A stretch of 64,000 bases of DNA, taken from Candidatus Riflebacteria bacterium HGW-Riflebacteria-2. Lineage in GTDB: Bacteria > Muiribacteriota > Ozemobacteria > Ozemobacterales > Ozemobacteraceae. Of this stretch, positions 42,216 to 52,600 are shown one piece after another. Each line of letters begins with the position of its first letter. The stretch's first letter is position 1. The stretch lies in contig PGYA01000009.1 of NCBI GenBank assembly GCA_002839435.1, positions 1 through 64,000 on the forward strand. Reading direction: 5' to 3'. The position numbers and the translations under genes are program-made. The notes under the pieces are model-generated. The model was not told where the DNA came from. It did no database searches and worked only from the letters and a program-made list of their open reading frames with translations.

Positions 42216-44351
42216 ATGGCCGACCTGACTTCCGATCAACCAAAAACCTTTAAGGATCGCCTGCCTGATATTCTGGGATTTCTTGGCAGCGTCGCGGTTG
42301 TTGGTGTCGCTTACATGGTCTTTACCGATAAGATTCCCAAGAATTTCGGGGCAATTTTTCCCTATTTTTATATTCTTGCCATCGTGGGAATACTCGGGGT
42401 GCTCGGCGAAAAAGTAGCTACCACACTGCTTTCGTTTTTCCTGCCTATTCTTCTTGCCGCGGCAACCCTGGCCTTCAAATTCAAGCCACAACAGTATCCG
42501 ATCGAGGACTGGTGGGAAATCTATTCTGTCCTGGTGCTGTTTTCTGCTGGTTTCGTTGTTTTCCTTTTTTTCAGATTCGAGCAGGCAAAACTTTCGGGTG
42601 GCGGAAAATCTGGCGGTGGCAGTGGCGGTGGCGGTGGACCGCTGAAGACAAGGGTCGATCCCAATGCTGCAGCAAAATTTCGCGAAGAACAGCAGAAAAA
42701 ATCTGCTGCCAAGGGCGACAATATGGGCGACCTCGATCAAAAGGCGGGATTGAAGCAGCCTGCACCTAAAGCTGGTGAAGCCAAGGCGGGGCTTCCAAAC
42801 ACAAAGGCTCCCGCTAACCCTGATGAAACGGCAGAAGAGCGCATGGAAAGAGAGATGCGCGAATTGAAAGATGAATTCAGCAAGCGCTCCATGCGACTGG
42901 GCACTACGCTGATGCGCATTAAGAACCTTGCCAAAAGTCTTGAGCGCGACCAGATCTTCAACAATATCATCGAAATTATTACCAAGGGGCTTGATGCTAC
43001 CAAGGTTCAGCTGCTTATCAACGACGATAAGGAAGGTAAATTAAGAATCGTAACTGCTGCTGGCATGAAGCCGAAAGATTACAAGGATCTTGAGATTCCT
43101 CATGAAGAAAGCAGTATGATAACCCATCTTCTGCATCAGAAGGTGAATGAAGTTACTGGTGGCGCTGGAGCCCTCGGGGTAAAAGAGTGCGAAATGGATC
43201 CCAAAACCAAGGGACTGGTGGGGCAGGGGGTACTCAAATCTGTTCTGTGCGCTCCGATTTATGCAGAAGGCAAGATGTTTGCCGTAATCAATGTCGAGCA
43301 GATGGCAAATCCTGATTATACACGTGACGATCAGAATCTGCTGTCAACCTGCGCTGATATTGCCGGTCTGGTTATGAAAAATGCCAAACTTTACTCAGCT
43401 ACCATGGAAGATCTTGTTTCGGCACAAAAGCTGAGCGAAGATCAGCTCAAGAAAAATGAAGAGCTCAAAGGCAGTCTGTCGCGTATCGTTTCGCCAAGCG
43501 TTGCCGAGCTCATTATGTCTAATCCATCAGGATTGAAGCTTGGTGGCAGCAAATGTGAAGTCACCATGTTTTTCTCAGATATCCGAGGTTTCACCAAGAT
43601 GTCTGAAGGCATGGATCCAACTGACATCGTTGAACAGCTGAACGTCTACTTTACCCGCATGACCGACATTCTGATGGAACTCGATGGCACACTCGATAAA
43701 TACGTTGGTGATGAGCTTATGGCTCTCTTCGGAGCGCCGGTGATGCGCGATGATGACCCGATCAGGGCTGTTCTCACCGGTGTGCACATGCTCGATGCCC
43801 TGCGTGAACTCCAGGAAATGTGGAAAGAACAAGGAAAACCGGTTATCAGTATCGGCATAGGGATCAACACCGGCGAGGTAACGGCTGGATACATGGGCAG
43901 CGAAAAGCAGCTTTCATATACGGTTATTGGAGACAATGTCAACCTCGCCGCCCGCGTTATGTCAGTTGCCAAACCCATGGAAATGTTCATAACGCGCTCG
44001 ACTTATGAAAGGGTTAAACCTTATTTTGATATTACCCAGCGCGAATCGATCATGGTCAAGGGCAAATCCATGGAGATCGAAATATTTCAGGTGAACGGAA
44101 TAAACCCTGAGGTCGATTTCAGCGAACTCCTTGGCAAGAGCATTATTCATATCGCATCTGGAATTGAAACAGAGAAAACAGATAAGAAGCAGGTAGATGC
44201 AATTGTACGTCCCCCTCCAGGAATGAAAGAAGAGGATATGAAACAGAATATCCAGCTGGAAAAAGCAAAAACGATTGAGTGTCAAAACTGCGGACATGAA
44301 AATAACATGCAGGAAAAATTCTGTACAAAGTGCGGTATGCCGATTTTTTAA
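42216..44351 (+). CDS. Membrane adenylate cyclase with GAF domain and C-terminal zinc ribbon
   Basis: A 711-residue class III nucleotide cyclase. Three hydrophobic helices (about 18-125) are followed by a Gly-rich and charged linker (about 128-215), a GAF domain (about 240-400) and a short signalling helix. The cyclase domain is at about 445-625. It shows FFSDIRGFT with metal Asp, LDKYVGDELMALFGAP with the adenine-selecting Lys and the second metal Asp, and SYTVIGDNVNLAAR. A zinc ribbon CxxC...CxxC (CQNCG, CTKCG) closes the protein. It should make cAMP in response to a GAF ligand. The ribosome site is GGTGG. No partner effector is visible. Confidence 0.93.
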   Translation: MADLTSDQPKTFKDRLPDILGFLGSVAVVGVAYMVFTDKIPKNFGAIFPYFYILAIVGILGVLGEKVATTLLSFFLPILLAAATLAFKFKPQQYPIEDWWEIYSVLVLFSAGFVVFLFFRFEQAKLSGGGKSGGGSGGGGGPLKTRVDPNAAAKFREEQQKKSAAKGDNMGDLDQKAGLKQPAPKAGEAKAGLPNTKAPANPDETAEERMEREMRELKDEFSKRSMRLGTTLMRIKNLAKSLERDQIFNNIIEIITKGLDATKVQLLINDDKEGKLRIVTAAGMKPKDYKDLEIPHEESSMITHLLHQKVNEVTGGAGALGVKECEMDPKTKGLVGQGVLKSVLCAPIYAEGKMFAVINVEQMANPDYTRDDQNLLSTCADIAGLVMKNAKLYSATMEDLVSAQKLSEDQLKKNEELKGSLSRIVSPSVAELIMSNPSGLKLGGSKCEVTMFFSDIRGFTKMSEGMDPTDIVEQLNVYFTRMTDILMELDGTLDKYVGDELMALFGAPVMRDDDPIRAVLTGVHMLDALRELQEMWKEQGKPVISIGIGINTGEVTAGYMGSEKQLSYTVIGDNVNLAARVMSVAKPMEMFITRSTYERVKPYFDITQRESIMVKGKSMEIEIFQVNGINPEVDFSELLGKSIIHIASGIETEKTDKKQVDAIVRPPPGMKEEDMKQNIQLEKAKTIECQNCGHENNMQEKFCTKCGMPIF

Positions 44352-44369
44352 TCAGGTACAATATTTTGC

Positions 44370-44398
44370 TTGCATCCTTAATTTTTTAGATTTAACAT
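44370..44398 (+). promoter_or_regulatory. Sigma70 promoter for the gene at 44434
   Basis: TTGCAT at 44370-44375, a 17-base spacer and TAACAT at 44393-44398, leaving a leader of about 30 bases with GGGGGAA before the TTG start. Confidence 0.55.
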
Positions 44399-44433
44399 CA
44401 GTGAAAATGTACATAATCTCGGGGGAATGAATC

Positions 44434-45159
44434 TTGAAACACAGCAGAATCATCATTATTTTGACTGCCGTTATTCTTTTCTTCGGCGCCCGTATCGACG
44501 CCGCCCTGTCTCTTGAAGCACTTGCTGCCATCGACGAGATGCGTGCGCGAGCTAATCAGAGTATTCAAACAACTGATGATGAATCAGTCAGCGATCAGTA
44601 TGTGCCTGGCCAGGAACTGAGATCTGTTCTGGCAAGGTACCGTGTTCGCGTCTATGGCGCACCAGATGCCACCGATAATTCTCTCGAGCATTGGCGGGTC
44701 TCTGTCCCGGAACCGAGTCAGGTATCGTCTGATTACGAGGCCGGAGCCATGCTTGCAAAAGCACTCGACAATTATCGTACCCAGCGCAAGGTATTCAACC
44801 TTGTTAAGGTTATGAAAGCCAGAGAAGCTACCACAAATGATGACCAGGATTCAGAAGAACCCTCTGCTGCCAGCGTCGATAATGCGACTGGTAAGACCGA
44901 ATCATCTACTTCGACAGAGCGCTCTGCAGCCATGCCTGTTACTGTCAGTTCGTCTGAGCTGCTTACCCAGAGCAAAGCCGCGCTAGACGAGAGTGTTGCT
45001 GATGCGTCACATTCGTCTTCCGGTTATTCAAAGGCCGCATCTTCTTCTACAAATACTGCATCTGCGCTTGAGTCCGCTTCTGGCAACGACATAGATGACA
45101 CTGAAGTTCAGAAATATGAATTCAAGATGCCTCGCAATTACCGCATCATGGTAAAATAG
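44434..45159 (+). CDS. Secreted Ser-rich protein of unknown function
   Basis: A 241-residue protein with a signal peptide (KHSR, hydrophobic core, cleavage near ALSLE), starting at TTG with GGGGGAA upstream. Residues 25-130 are helical (AAIDEMRARA, AMLAKALDNY). Residues 140-230 are low-complexity Ser/Ala/Asp/Glu with no fold signal. It ends in a basic FKMPRNYRIMVK segment. No family is recognised. It stands alone between the cyclase and the TPR gene. Confidence 0.65.
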   Translation: MKHSRIIIILTAVILFFGARIDAALSLEALAAIDEMRARANQSIQTTDDESVSDQYVPGQELRSVLARYRVRVYGAPDATDNSLEHWRVSVPEPSQVSSDYEAGAMLAKALDNYRTQRKVFNLVKVMKAREATTNDDQDSEEPSAASVDNATGKTESSTSTERSAAMPVTVSSSELLTQSKAALDESVADASHSSSGYSKAASSSTNTASALESASGNDIDDTEVQKYEFKMPRNYRIMVK

Positions 45160-45193
45160 TAAGGTTTCCCGCAGCATATTTGCTAATGTCTGT

Positions 45194-45222
45194 TTGACAG
45201 CAGTGGGCCTTTGGGTTAAGCT
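45194..45222 (+). promoter_or_regulatory. Candidate promoter at leaderless distance from the gene at 45229
   Basis: A perfect TTGACA at 45194-45199, a 17-base spacer and a weak TAAGCT at 45217-45222. The -10 box ends seven bases before the ATG at 45229, so transcription would begin at the start codon. Confidence 0.4.
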
Positions 45223-45228
45223 TTCGCA

Positions 45229-46824
45229 ATGAGCACATACCAAGCATTTCTTTCATGCTTCTGCATCCGCCTTATTGCTTTGCTGACGCTGGTTGTCGTG
45301 GCGTCAGCCGCATCTCTGCCGGCTCAGAATTTGTCTCTGGCCAATACAATTTACAACCAGGGAATCGAACATTACGCTGACGGAGACTATCGAAGCGCAA
45401 TAGATTACCTCGGGCAGATCGTTCAGATGATGCCTGAGCACGATCAGGCAAGGTATTACCTGGCATATAGCTATTCACTGTCAGGTGAGCATGAAAAGGC
45501 TTTGCAGCATGCAAGGATACTTGCATCCAGATACCCCGGACATCAGCTTTATCTTGATCTTATCGCTGAATTCAGTCAGCGCATGCTTGGCGAACAGCAG
45601 CCGGCAGTTTCCATTCACGAGTCTTCATCTCTTTCATCTGAGCCGGAGTATAAGGTGTATACCCCGCCAGTCAGCGCTCCGCGTGAATTTCGCCGGGACA
45701 AGACATCAGCAAAGCCCTTGACTTTGATTGATCGTATTGCTCAGATGATCGAAGAAGAACGTTATGCGCAGGCTTCTGACGAGCTGGCAGGGCTTCTTGC
45801 CGCAGAACCTGAGAATGCGGCAGCAAAATATTATCTCGGTATGCTTCACTTTAATCAGGCTGAGTTCGCCTCTGCCACAGAGCATCTCGAGGCTTCTCTC
45901 AAAATCAAGGCCGATAACTTTGATGCCTGCTTTTTCGCCGGATCTAGCTATCTTAACCGGCAAATGCTGGCTCAGGCCGAAAAGTATTTTGAGCGGGCTT
46001 TGCAGATCAAGGACGACGCTTTTACCCGGATCAATCTCGCCGACATCTATGTTCGTACGAGCCGGCCGGCTGAATCAGAGAAAATGTACCAGACCGTTAT
46101 TAAAGCCAACCCTGACTATACTGAGGCACGAGTAGGATTGGCTCTGGTTAAGCTTGCCCAGGGAAACATTGAAGAATCAGCTGAGATCGTTAACAAGGTT
46201 CTCAGCGAAAATCCCGCGAATGCCAGGGCGCGCTATGCCAGATCACAGATATTAATGGAGAATCGCCTGTATTCAGAAGCCCTTGCAGAAGCGCAAGCGG
46301 CGTATGAAAGTTCTATCGGCAATCCAGAATACCGCGTAAACTATGCTCTGGCATTGTTGCGTAATTTTCAGGTGGAGCCCGCCATGCAGGAGGCTCAGCA
46401 GGTTCTGGAAATATGGCCCGAATTTGTTGAAGCAAGACTGGTTCTGGCCGAAGGCATGATAATGGCCGGGAACACTGGCGCTGCCACCAGTCTTATTGAG
46501 GCGGCCGCCGCCAGTCAGCAGTTACCCCAGATCGATTATCTGCGCGCAACTCTGGCCGCAGCATCAGGCAATCATGAACAGGCAAAGACTCACTGGAAAA
46601 AGTATCTCGAAGGCGCGGCTGGTATGCCTTCAGCCCATTTGAGGTATGCCATGTATCTGGAATCGGTTTCAGACAAGTCTGGAGCGCTTGATGCTTACAA
46701 AAATATTGTTGAGAAATTTCCAGACTCTTCGTTGGCAGGTGGCGTTCAGGCCGATATCACCAGGTTGTCGCAGGTAGAAGTGCCAGCGACAGTTACGCCC
46801 GGACCGCCGATCCCGGGTTTGTGA
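45229..46824 (+). CDS. Secreted or membrane-anchored TPR protein
   Basis: A 531-residue protein with an N-terminal hydrophobic segment (about 9-28, a signal peptide with cleavage near ASAAS, or an anchor). TPR repeats run through residues about 35-110 and then 165-510, separated by a Ser/Pro/Lys-rich linker (about 120-160). It ends in a short Pro-rich tail. No ribosome site is visible at the ATG, and a TTGACA promoter sits at the right distance for a leaderless transcript. The downstream gene overlaps its stop codon, suggesting cotranscription. No partner can be named. Confidence 0.8.
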   Translation: MSTYQAFLSCFCIRLIALLTLVVVASAASLPAQNLSLANTIYNQGIEHYADGDYRSAIDYLGQIVQMMPEHDQARYYLAYSYSLSGEHEKALQHARILASRYPGHQLYLDLIAEFSQRMLGEQQPAVSIHESSSLSSEPEYKVYTPPVSAPREFRRDKTSAKPLTLIDRIAQMIEEERYAQASDELAGLLAAEPENAAAKYYLGMLHFNQAEFASATEHLEASLKIKADNFDACFFAGSSYLNRQMLAQAEKYFERALQIKDDAFTRINLADIYVRTSRPAESEKMYQTVIKANPDYTEARVGLALVKLAQGNIEESAEIVNKVLSENPANARARYARSQILMENRLYSEALAEAQAAYESSIGNPEYRVNYALALLRNFQVEPAMQEAQQVLEIWPEFVEARLVLAEGMIMAGNTGAATSLIEAAAASQQLPQIDYLRATLAAASGNHEQAKTHWKKYLEGAAGMPSAHLRYAMYLESVSDKSGALDAYKNIVEKFPDSSLAGGVQADITRLSQVEVPATVTPGPPIPGL

Positions 46825-47615
46825 TGCGAGACTCTGGGGTCAGACTCGCATGGCCAAAATATATCATGGCTGTAACGATCTTTTTTCTGCCCATGCTTAT
46901 TCAAACGCCTTGCCGTTTATTCGGGTGTGATAACACACTCCTGGAGATGCTTACCGGATCGAAAGCCCAGGACTCTGTTAATGAGAAACTGCTGGTGATT
47001 TCGAGCAAAATGCAGGTAACCGCGGAGCTGGCAAAGGCTTTTAACCACGCTGCTGCTGAAAAGATGCATCAGGAGTCGATGGAGAGCTGGCTCTATGTGG
47101 CTACGCAGATTACTTCCGATCCGCCGGGCAGCGCAACCGGAGATATCGAGTTCAACCCTTTGCTGGTAAAGATTTCACGAGATCTCGGCACTGTCCGCCA
47201 GTTACTCGCCGGTCGTCAGAGCGATGACGTGCATGACAGGCTTGAACTCTGTGTCAGTCGCATGTCATTGCTTGCCGCGATTATCAACGGAAACACCAGT
47301 ATGCGGGAATTTCTCAGCTTCGAACTGCTTTTGCTCGGCCTCCGACCGCTGCCACTGTCTTTTGCTGCCAGTCGCGCTGCGATTGCCCTCGCCGATTTTA
47401 ATGCGGCACTCGATAATCTGAAACTGCCGCAAACACCTGAAGTCAAAGAAAAAACCGTTTTGCTTAAAACGATTTTTGCAAATTTGCAAGATTCTGCCGC
47501 GGCCGATGGAAATGCATTCAGCAAAAAAACCCTGACGTCGTATCTCACGCTCTATAATGAATTTTCTGCGTTGAAAAAAATCTTGCTGGCAGACAAGTAT
47601 TTTGTCGCTCAGTAA
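46824..47615 (+). CDS. Secreted helical protein of unknown function
   Basis: A 263-residue protein, unrecognised. A hydrophobic N-terminal segment (IMAVTIFFLPMLI) suggests a signal peptide or anchor. The rest is mostly helical, with a second hydrophobic patch near 160-190 (FELLLLGLRPLPLSFAASRAAIALADF). The start overlaps the previous stop codon (TGATG), so it is coupled to the TPR gene. Confidence 0.6.
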   Translation: MRDSGVRLAWPKYIMAVTIFFLPMLIQTPCRLFGCDNTLLEMLTGSKAQDSVNEKLLVISSKMQVTAELAKAFNHAAAEKMHQESMESWLYVATQITSDPPGSATGDIEFNPLLVKISRDLGTVRQLLAGRQSDDVHDRLELCVSRMSLLAAIINGNTSMREFLSFELLLLGLRPLPLSFAASRAAIALADFNAALDNLKLPQTPEVKEKTVLLKTIFANLQDSAAADGNAFSKKTLTSYLTLYNEFSALKKILLADKYFVAQ

Positions 47616-47647
47616 AAATATTTTTCATTGCTGCATATCAGATTATA

Positions 47648-47676
47648 TTGTTAAAATATTATTAGGGTTGTATATC
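47648..47676 (+). promoter_or_regulatory. Sigma70 promoter for the 47710 gene
   Basis: TTGTTA at 47648-47653, a 17-base spacer and TATATC at 47671-47676 in an AT-rich stretch. The start would be near 47683. Confidence 0.5.
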
Positions 47677-47709
47677 CCTGCACATACAAGAATCAGGTGG
47701 GAGCCAGCA

Positions 47710-48465
47710 GTGTTGAACAGAAACTTACTGGTGGTGCTGTTGTTGCTTTGTCTGCCGGCCGCTTTGACTGCCGGTAATCCGGTTATGCTTGATACAAGGT
47801 TGCTTGTGCTGGCACATCCTTTGTTCAAACAGTTCGATTACGCGACAAACCGTTTCCGCAATACCCCGTCAGAGTACGTCGATGGCGGCCAGCGCGGCCT
47901 CGATGAACTGGTCGCCGAAATTCACAATCTCGATAACTGGCTGTCACAGGCTCCTCAAATCCTGCGGGAAAGACTCAAGGAAGTGCCGCTGCCCGACCGA
48001 ATGCTGATTGAGCGGAACTTTCTCGCCGAAAAACGCCAAAAAGAAAAGCGTGTGGGCGACATGAAGATGCGAGCCTATATGGCGCGCATGATACCGGGTC
48101 AGCCTGGCGTTACTCCAGTGGCTTCAATATATCCGCAGATTAATCAGATTATGGAAGACGTCAGAGCTGTTGTCAGGCTTATAAGAGAGCGTCACAAATC
48201 CCAACTGGTCATTGATGCCGCGGATTTTTTGCCAGTCATCGATTTCAGAGGTTTGCGCTCAGAGTTGTTATTAAAAAATCTGCATAGCAAAATCTGGCAA
48301 GGGCAGAAACCTGATGAAAAAACGCTTGAATGGCTGCGAGAAGCCAATGATTTCTGGGCTGGACAGCTTGGCATGGATGCTCAGATTTTTCCCGTCGGAG
48401 TTACCGACGCCAGGCTTGAAGCCATAAAATTGCTCGAGGAACGGACAAAGGGGCAGCATAAATGA
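47710..48465 (+). CDS. Secreted Skp/OmpH-like protein (short paralogue)
   Basis: A 251-residue protein with a signal peptide (NRNLLVVLLLL, cleavage near LTAGN). The mature N-terminus starts with an OmpH/Skp-like strand, MLDTRLLVLAHPLFKQFDY, followed by long helices with charged heptads, and ends helical. The first mature residues match the next gene, which starts VDTRILLMMHPDMAGFDYA, so the two are paralogues. The GTG at 47710 is chosen, with GGGAG six bases upstream; a TTG at 47713 is the alternative. Skp-like proteins hold unfolded outer-membrane proteins in the periplasm, but here this is only a resemblance in the N-terminal strand and helical body. Confidence 0.6.
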   Translation: MLNRNLLVVLLLLCLPAALTAGNPVMLDTRLLVLAHPLFKQFDYATNRFRNTPSEYVDGGQRGLDELVAEIHNLDNWLSQAPQILRERLKEVPLPDRMLIERNFLAEKRQKEKRVGDMKMRAYMARMIPGQPGVTPVASIYPQINQIMEDVRAVVRLIRERHKSQLVIDAADFLPVIDFRGLRSELLLKNLHSKIWQGQKPDEKTLEWLREANDFWAGQLGMDAQIFPVGVTDARLEAIKLLEERTKGQHK

Positions 48466-49643
48466 AAACAAATAGACTCTTTTTTATAATGGTAACAACA
48501 GTATTCTGCCTGTTTTTACCCACTTTGGCGCACTGCCAGACTGAGGGCGGATGGGCAACAGTCGATACCAGGATTCTCCTGATGATGCATCCTGACATGG
48601 CTGGTTTTGATTATGCAAATAGCCGCTTTTTTCGCGAGAAAAAGCTCGATAAAGACATTAACAAAGTGGTCGCAGAACTGAAAAAAGCGCACGAGAAGAG
48701 TGCCATGGAAAGCGCGCCACTGCGCGAAAAACAAAAGAAAGTCATGCAGGATCGCTTTGCTCTGATGCAGAAGAGAACACGCGCTATACAGGTGCTGGCG
48801 CCGGGAGATCTCGAGAGACTTGAGCGCAGTAAGATCGAACTGCAGACCGCCTACCGTGAGCTTGAGCGGCAGCGGCCGACTGATCGCACTGCCGAAAAAC
48901 TTTTCCTTGCCAGAAAAGCTGACATTACCAGGCGGCTAGAAGACATTCAAGGGTATCTGACGGGCTCTGGCACCGAAGATGAGCGTCGCGCTCTGGCTGA
49001 AAAACTTCATCAGCAGATTGGCGAGCTTGACAGATCGCTGGCGGAACTGGCTGCTGAAATAGGCAAAATTCAGGACAAGGCTGTTGCGTCAGTCTACCTG
49101 ACTGGTGAAGAAACCGCCACACGTCTGGAAAAGATTAAAAATGAAATTAATTCGCTTATTCAGCAGGCTGCTAAAGACAGCAAAATAGCAGTAGTAATGG
49201 ATTCATCTTTTGCCATGCGTTCCAGAGTCCGCAAAGACAAATTATCCATGATTCCCGCTGTAGAAGAAGCTCCCGACATTGTTTCCGCTTCGCTCTTTCA
49301 TTCTTTTGCAAATCTGACAATAGACCCTGCTCTTGAGAAAAAGCTGACCGGCCCCGAAGGCTCGCCGTTGCCGCCGGCGCATCTTACCGTCGGACGCTCT
49401 CTCGGCATGCGCAGCAATCTCAAGCAGTATCTTGATTTTCGCAATTACATGCCTGAGAAAGTAGCTGATTTTTCGGGAGGGCGGCCATTTCTTGTCGGTG
49501 GCACCGATCTGACGCCCTGGGTGGCTCGCCAGCTGTTTGAACGCTACAAGGTACCTGAATTCGTGAAGAATTCTTATATGCAGCTTATCAGGGAGTATCT
49601 TGACGTCGAAAAAGATCCGGTTCAACGCCCTAGAGAATACTGA
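48462..49643 (+). CDS. Secreted Skp/OmpH-like coiled-coil protein (long paralogue)
   Basis: A 393-residue protein with a signal peptide (KTNR, hydrophobic, cleavage near AHCQT). The mature part starts with the same VDTRILL...HPDMAGFDYANSRFF motif as the upstream gene, then long coiled-coil helices (about 60-200) like the tentacles of Skp, a short strand-rich segment ending KIAVVMDSSFAMR (the second half of an OmpH core), and an unrecognised C-terminal domain of about 120 residues. The start overlaps the upstream stop by four bases (ATGA). It precedes the 1481-residue protein by 32 bases and could act as its periplasmic chaperone; this is inference. Confidence 0.65.
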   Translation: MKTNRLFFIMVTTVFCLFLPTLAHCQTEGGWATVDTRILLMMHPDMAGFDYANSRFFREKKLDKDINKVVAELKKAHEKSAMESAPLREKQKKVMQDRFALMQKRTRAIQVLAPGDLERLERSKIELQTAYRELERQRPTDRTAEKLFLARKADITRRLEDIQGYLTGSGTEDERRALAEKLHQQIGELDRSLAELAAEIGKIQDKAVASVYLTGEETATRLEKIKNEINSLIQQAAKDSKIAVVMDSSFAMRSRVRKDKLSMIPAVEEAPDIVSASLFHSFANLTIDPALEKKLTGPEGSPLPPAHLTVGRSLGMRSNLKQYLDFRNYMPEKVADFSGGRPFLVGGTDLTPWVARQLFERYKVPEFVKNSYMQLIREYLDVEKDPVQRPREY

Positions 49644-49675
49644 TACCGTTCCGCTCATCTACCAGGAGGTAGCTT

Positions 49676-52600
49676 ATGAAAGCGATTTTATGGAAAGCTT
49701 ATGCCGGTGTATTGGTTGTTCTGCTGATGGCCGTGGCCGGATACGCGGAAGATGTCGTACAGCTGCATCCATTTTATGAACAGAATGGCGACTGCTATCT
49801 GCTTGTTGGCGATGATGTGGATGTGCCTGCCAACCCTGGCGCACCGCCGATTATCGACCCCCCTCCTGACTATGACGCGCGGGCAGTCTGGGCGTTGAAC
49901 AATCTTGGTTCTGGAATTGCAGAACGATTGTATGATCCTTTGGATGCTTATGGCTTGACCGCCTCCCAGAAGTGGAACTTCGCGACAGAAGTCGCCGAGA
50001 AAGATCTTTTCACTTTTTCAGGGATTGAAGGCCCACCAACCGCTTTAACTGGCACTCTTGTGCCACGCCGCATCGTAATGACAGCCACTACCTCAGTTTA
50101 CGCATTCGATGAGGTTCCTCCGGCAACCGTTCATCGTTTTCATGGGCAGCCCAACGCCAGCCCTACCGGCCGTGGGAACCACCCCACCTGGACAATCAAC
50201 TCTCTTTTCGGCGGTATAGATTATCCATGTAACACCATTCCTGCTGCTGTAGACGGTAGACCTGGCTATTACTGGTATCCGGTCGGTCGGGGCTATTACC
50301 ATGCCGCAGATGTTGTCGCCTGGAGCAACTGGACCTACGGTAGCGGTCATAGAAGACCGCTCAGCAATCCCCCGCCGGTAAATGAACGATATAATCAGCA
50401 GACCGACGGGTATCCGCCAACACAGGGCCCCTGGGCTTCCTGCTGCGCCGGGAGACGTCCCGAAAATGGCTGGATTCGCGGCGGTTGGGTGCGCCGCATG
50501 ATCAGAGAGAATCTTTGGGGGACCTATCGCAATCTGAAGCTGTACAAATACCGCGTTGGATCGAGTGCTATTGCCCCTACCCGGGTGCGTGATGTAGCAA
50601 ATGTTCTGGCACGCGTCACCGGCACGATGGATATGAACGGCGAATGCTGTGATGGGTGTATCGCACGCGTTGATGGGGCCGCCATGCCTGGCGTTCCCAG
50701 TCCCTATCTTTCCTGTGTTTATTCTTCCATTGTTGACCGCACTTATCTTTATCGTCGCGACCAGGGTAGCAGTGATTTTACACTTGATGGCGTAACGCTC
50801 GATGACAGGCAGATAGGCGTAGGCTCAGATACAACCTGTCAGTTCATTGGCATCAGTTCGCGCAATGAGACCGGCAACTACGTGTATCTGCTTGGCCTCA
50901 ATGAGATTAATAATTGGCTGAGAGCAGCCAATGCCCCGGCTGGCATGTTGCTGAATGAGCTTTCTGACGTCGCAGTATCAGACCAGTGGTGGCAGACCGG
51001 TGGTATCGTCTATGCTTATGATGAGACCAAGGGCACTGTATATCGGTTCGTTCGTAATGAGGCAGGCGATAATGGTATTCCTACCGAAATAGACGTGCGA
51101 ACCGCCGGCGTTCTTCCCGACAAAATTGGTGCTGACGGCTTTGGTTCGTTATACCTTATGCAAACCGAATTTGAGCCGGCCAGTACAACTTTTTTTACTG
51201 CCTATACCGCAGATCGACATTACATTGCCGAAGTGTTGCCAGGGGGCATAGAACGTTACCGTGCTGAGTTTTACCAGAATGTCTACAAGAGCGTATATGT
51301 TCGTGACTATTATACGGGCGCTATAACCCGTCTGCCTGGCAGGGTATTGCTTGGCACTAACTACTATTTCCGCGATTTTTTTGCTACTGATATCACAGAT
51401 AAGACTACCTGGCAATGGGTTACAGAGCTAGGGCAGACGGGAATGGCTGTTGATGTTGGTGTGCTGACAGAACTTGGTGTAATCAATTCACCAACGCCGC
51501 CTCGTCCCGGCAATCTCGACGCACAGACCGATAACTGGGGCCCGCTTGTTCTCGGAGCATCCGGTTTTTCAGAAGCTGTTGAGGAAGCTGACGGCACTTT
51601 GCCTGATACTAACGATTACTGGTTCATGGTCGAAAATGCCCCATCTCCAGATGCCAACGAGGTAAACATCGGTAACGTCGGCGATAACCCCAACGGTGGC
51701 CCGGTCGGGCAATTCCCGACCACGATTCAGTTTTCCAGCGTAAAATATTACTGGAAAATAATGCAGACCCACAACCGTTTTGGCGAGGTTGAAGCAGCTA
51801 CTATTCTCGATATGGAAACAGAAGGCTCTTCCGGCGATTATCTTCTGCTATTCCCGCCCACAGCCGGCACATTCAAAGTCGGCGTAAAAGTTGCCTATCG
51901 CTATTACGATTATACCAGATTGCCGGTTGGCGCTTTGTCTAACCGTAAGGGTGATGTTCTCTACCCGCCTCTCGATCAACCTCCCCTGGTGGCCAAAGGA
52001 GATAGCGCAGCCGATTCCTACGCCTGGTCTGAACCCTTCACCATCTCAATCATCGATCCTCCAGATAATCCGGCCGACCGTGGCGTTATAATGAGCGGCA
52101 TCTGGAGTGGCAGTTCTCTTGGCGATGGTATGCTGGTAAACTATCGCCCCGGGCCTCAGGTTCTTGGCTATGGCTGTCCCAACGGGGGCTTCGATAACAA
52201 CACCTGCGGTCATGCGCAATGTAACCCCGCGACCACTACCATACCCATTTCCACATTCGTGCTCGATGGCAAAAGTCTGGTGCCGCAACCACCTCAGTAT
52301 GACGCGACAACCGAAACCTGGCAGAAAGTTTATTCAGCTGAGGCTGCCAGCTGGAGTCTGCATCTCCGCGAGTCGAACTACAATCTTGATCATGGTGTAG
52401 ACAGAATTGCCTCGATGACTGCTGAAATTCCCCCGGAGCCTGACGACCCTGATCTTATCGATGGGACGCTGGTTTGGGCAGGTGGCCCCGCCGTCACCTG
52501 GACTTCAGAACTCATGCGGGGCGGCGAAACCGTTGTTAACAAACAATTGGTACTCTCTTCGCCTGTTCTTAATCTCACCCAGCTCCGCACACTTTTCCCC

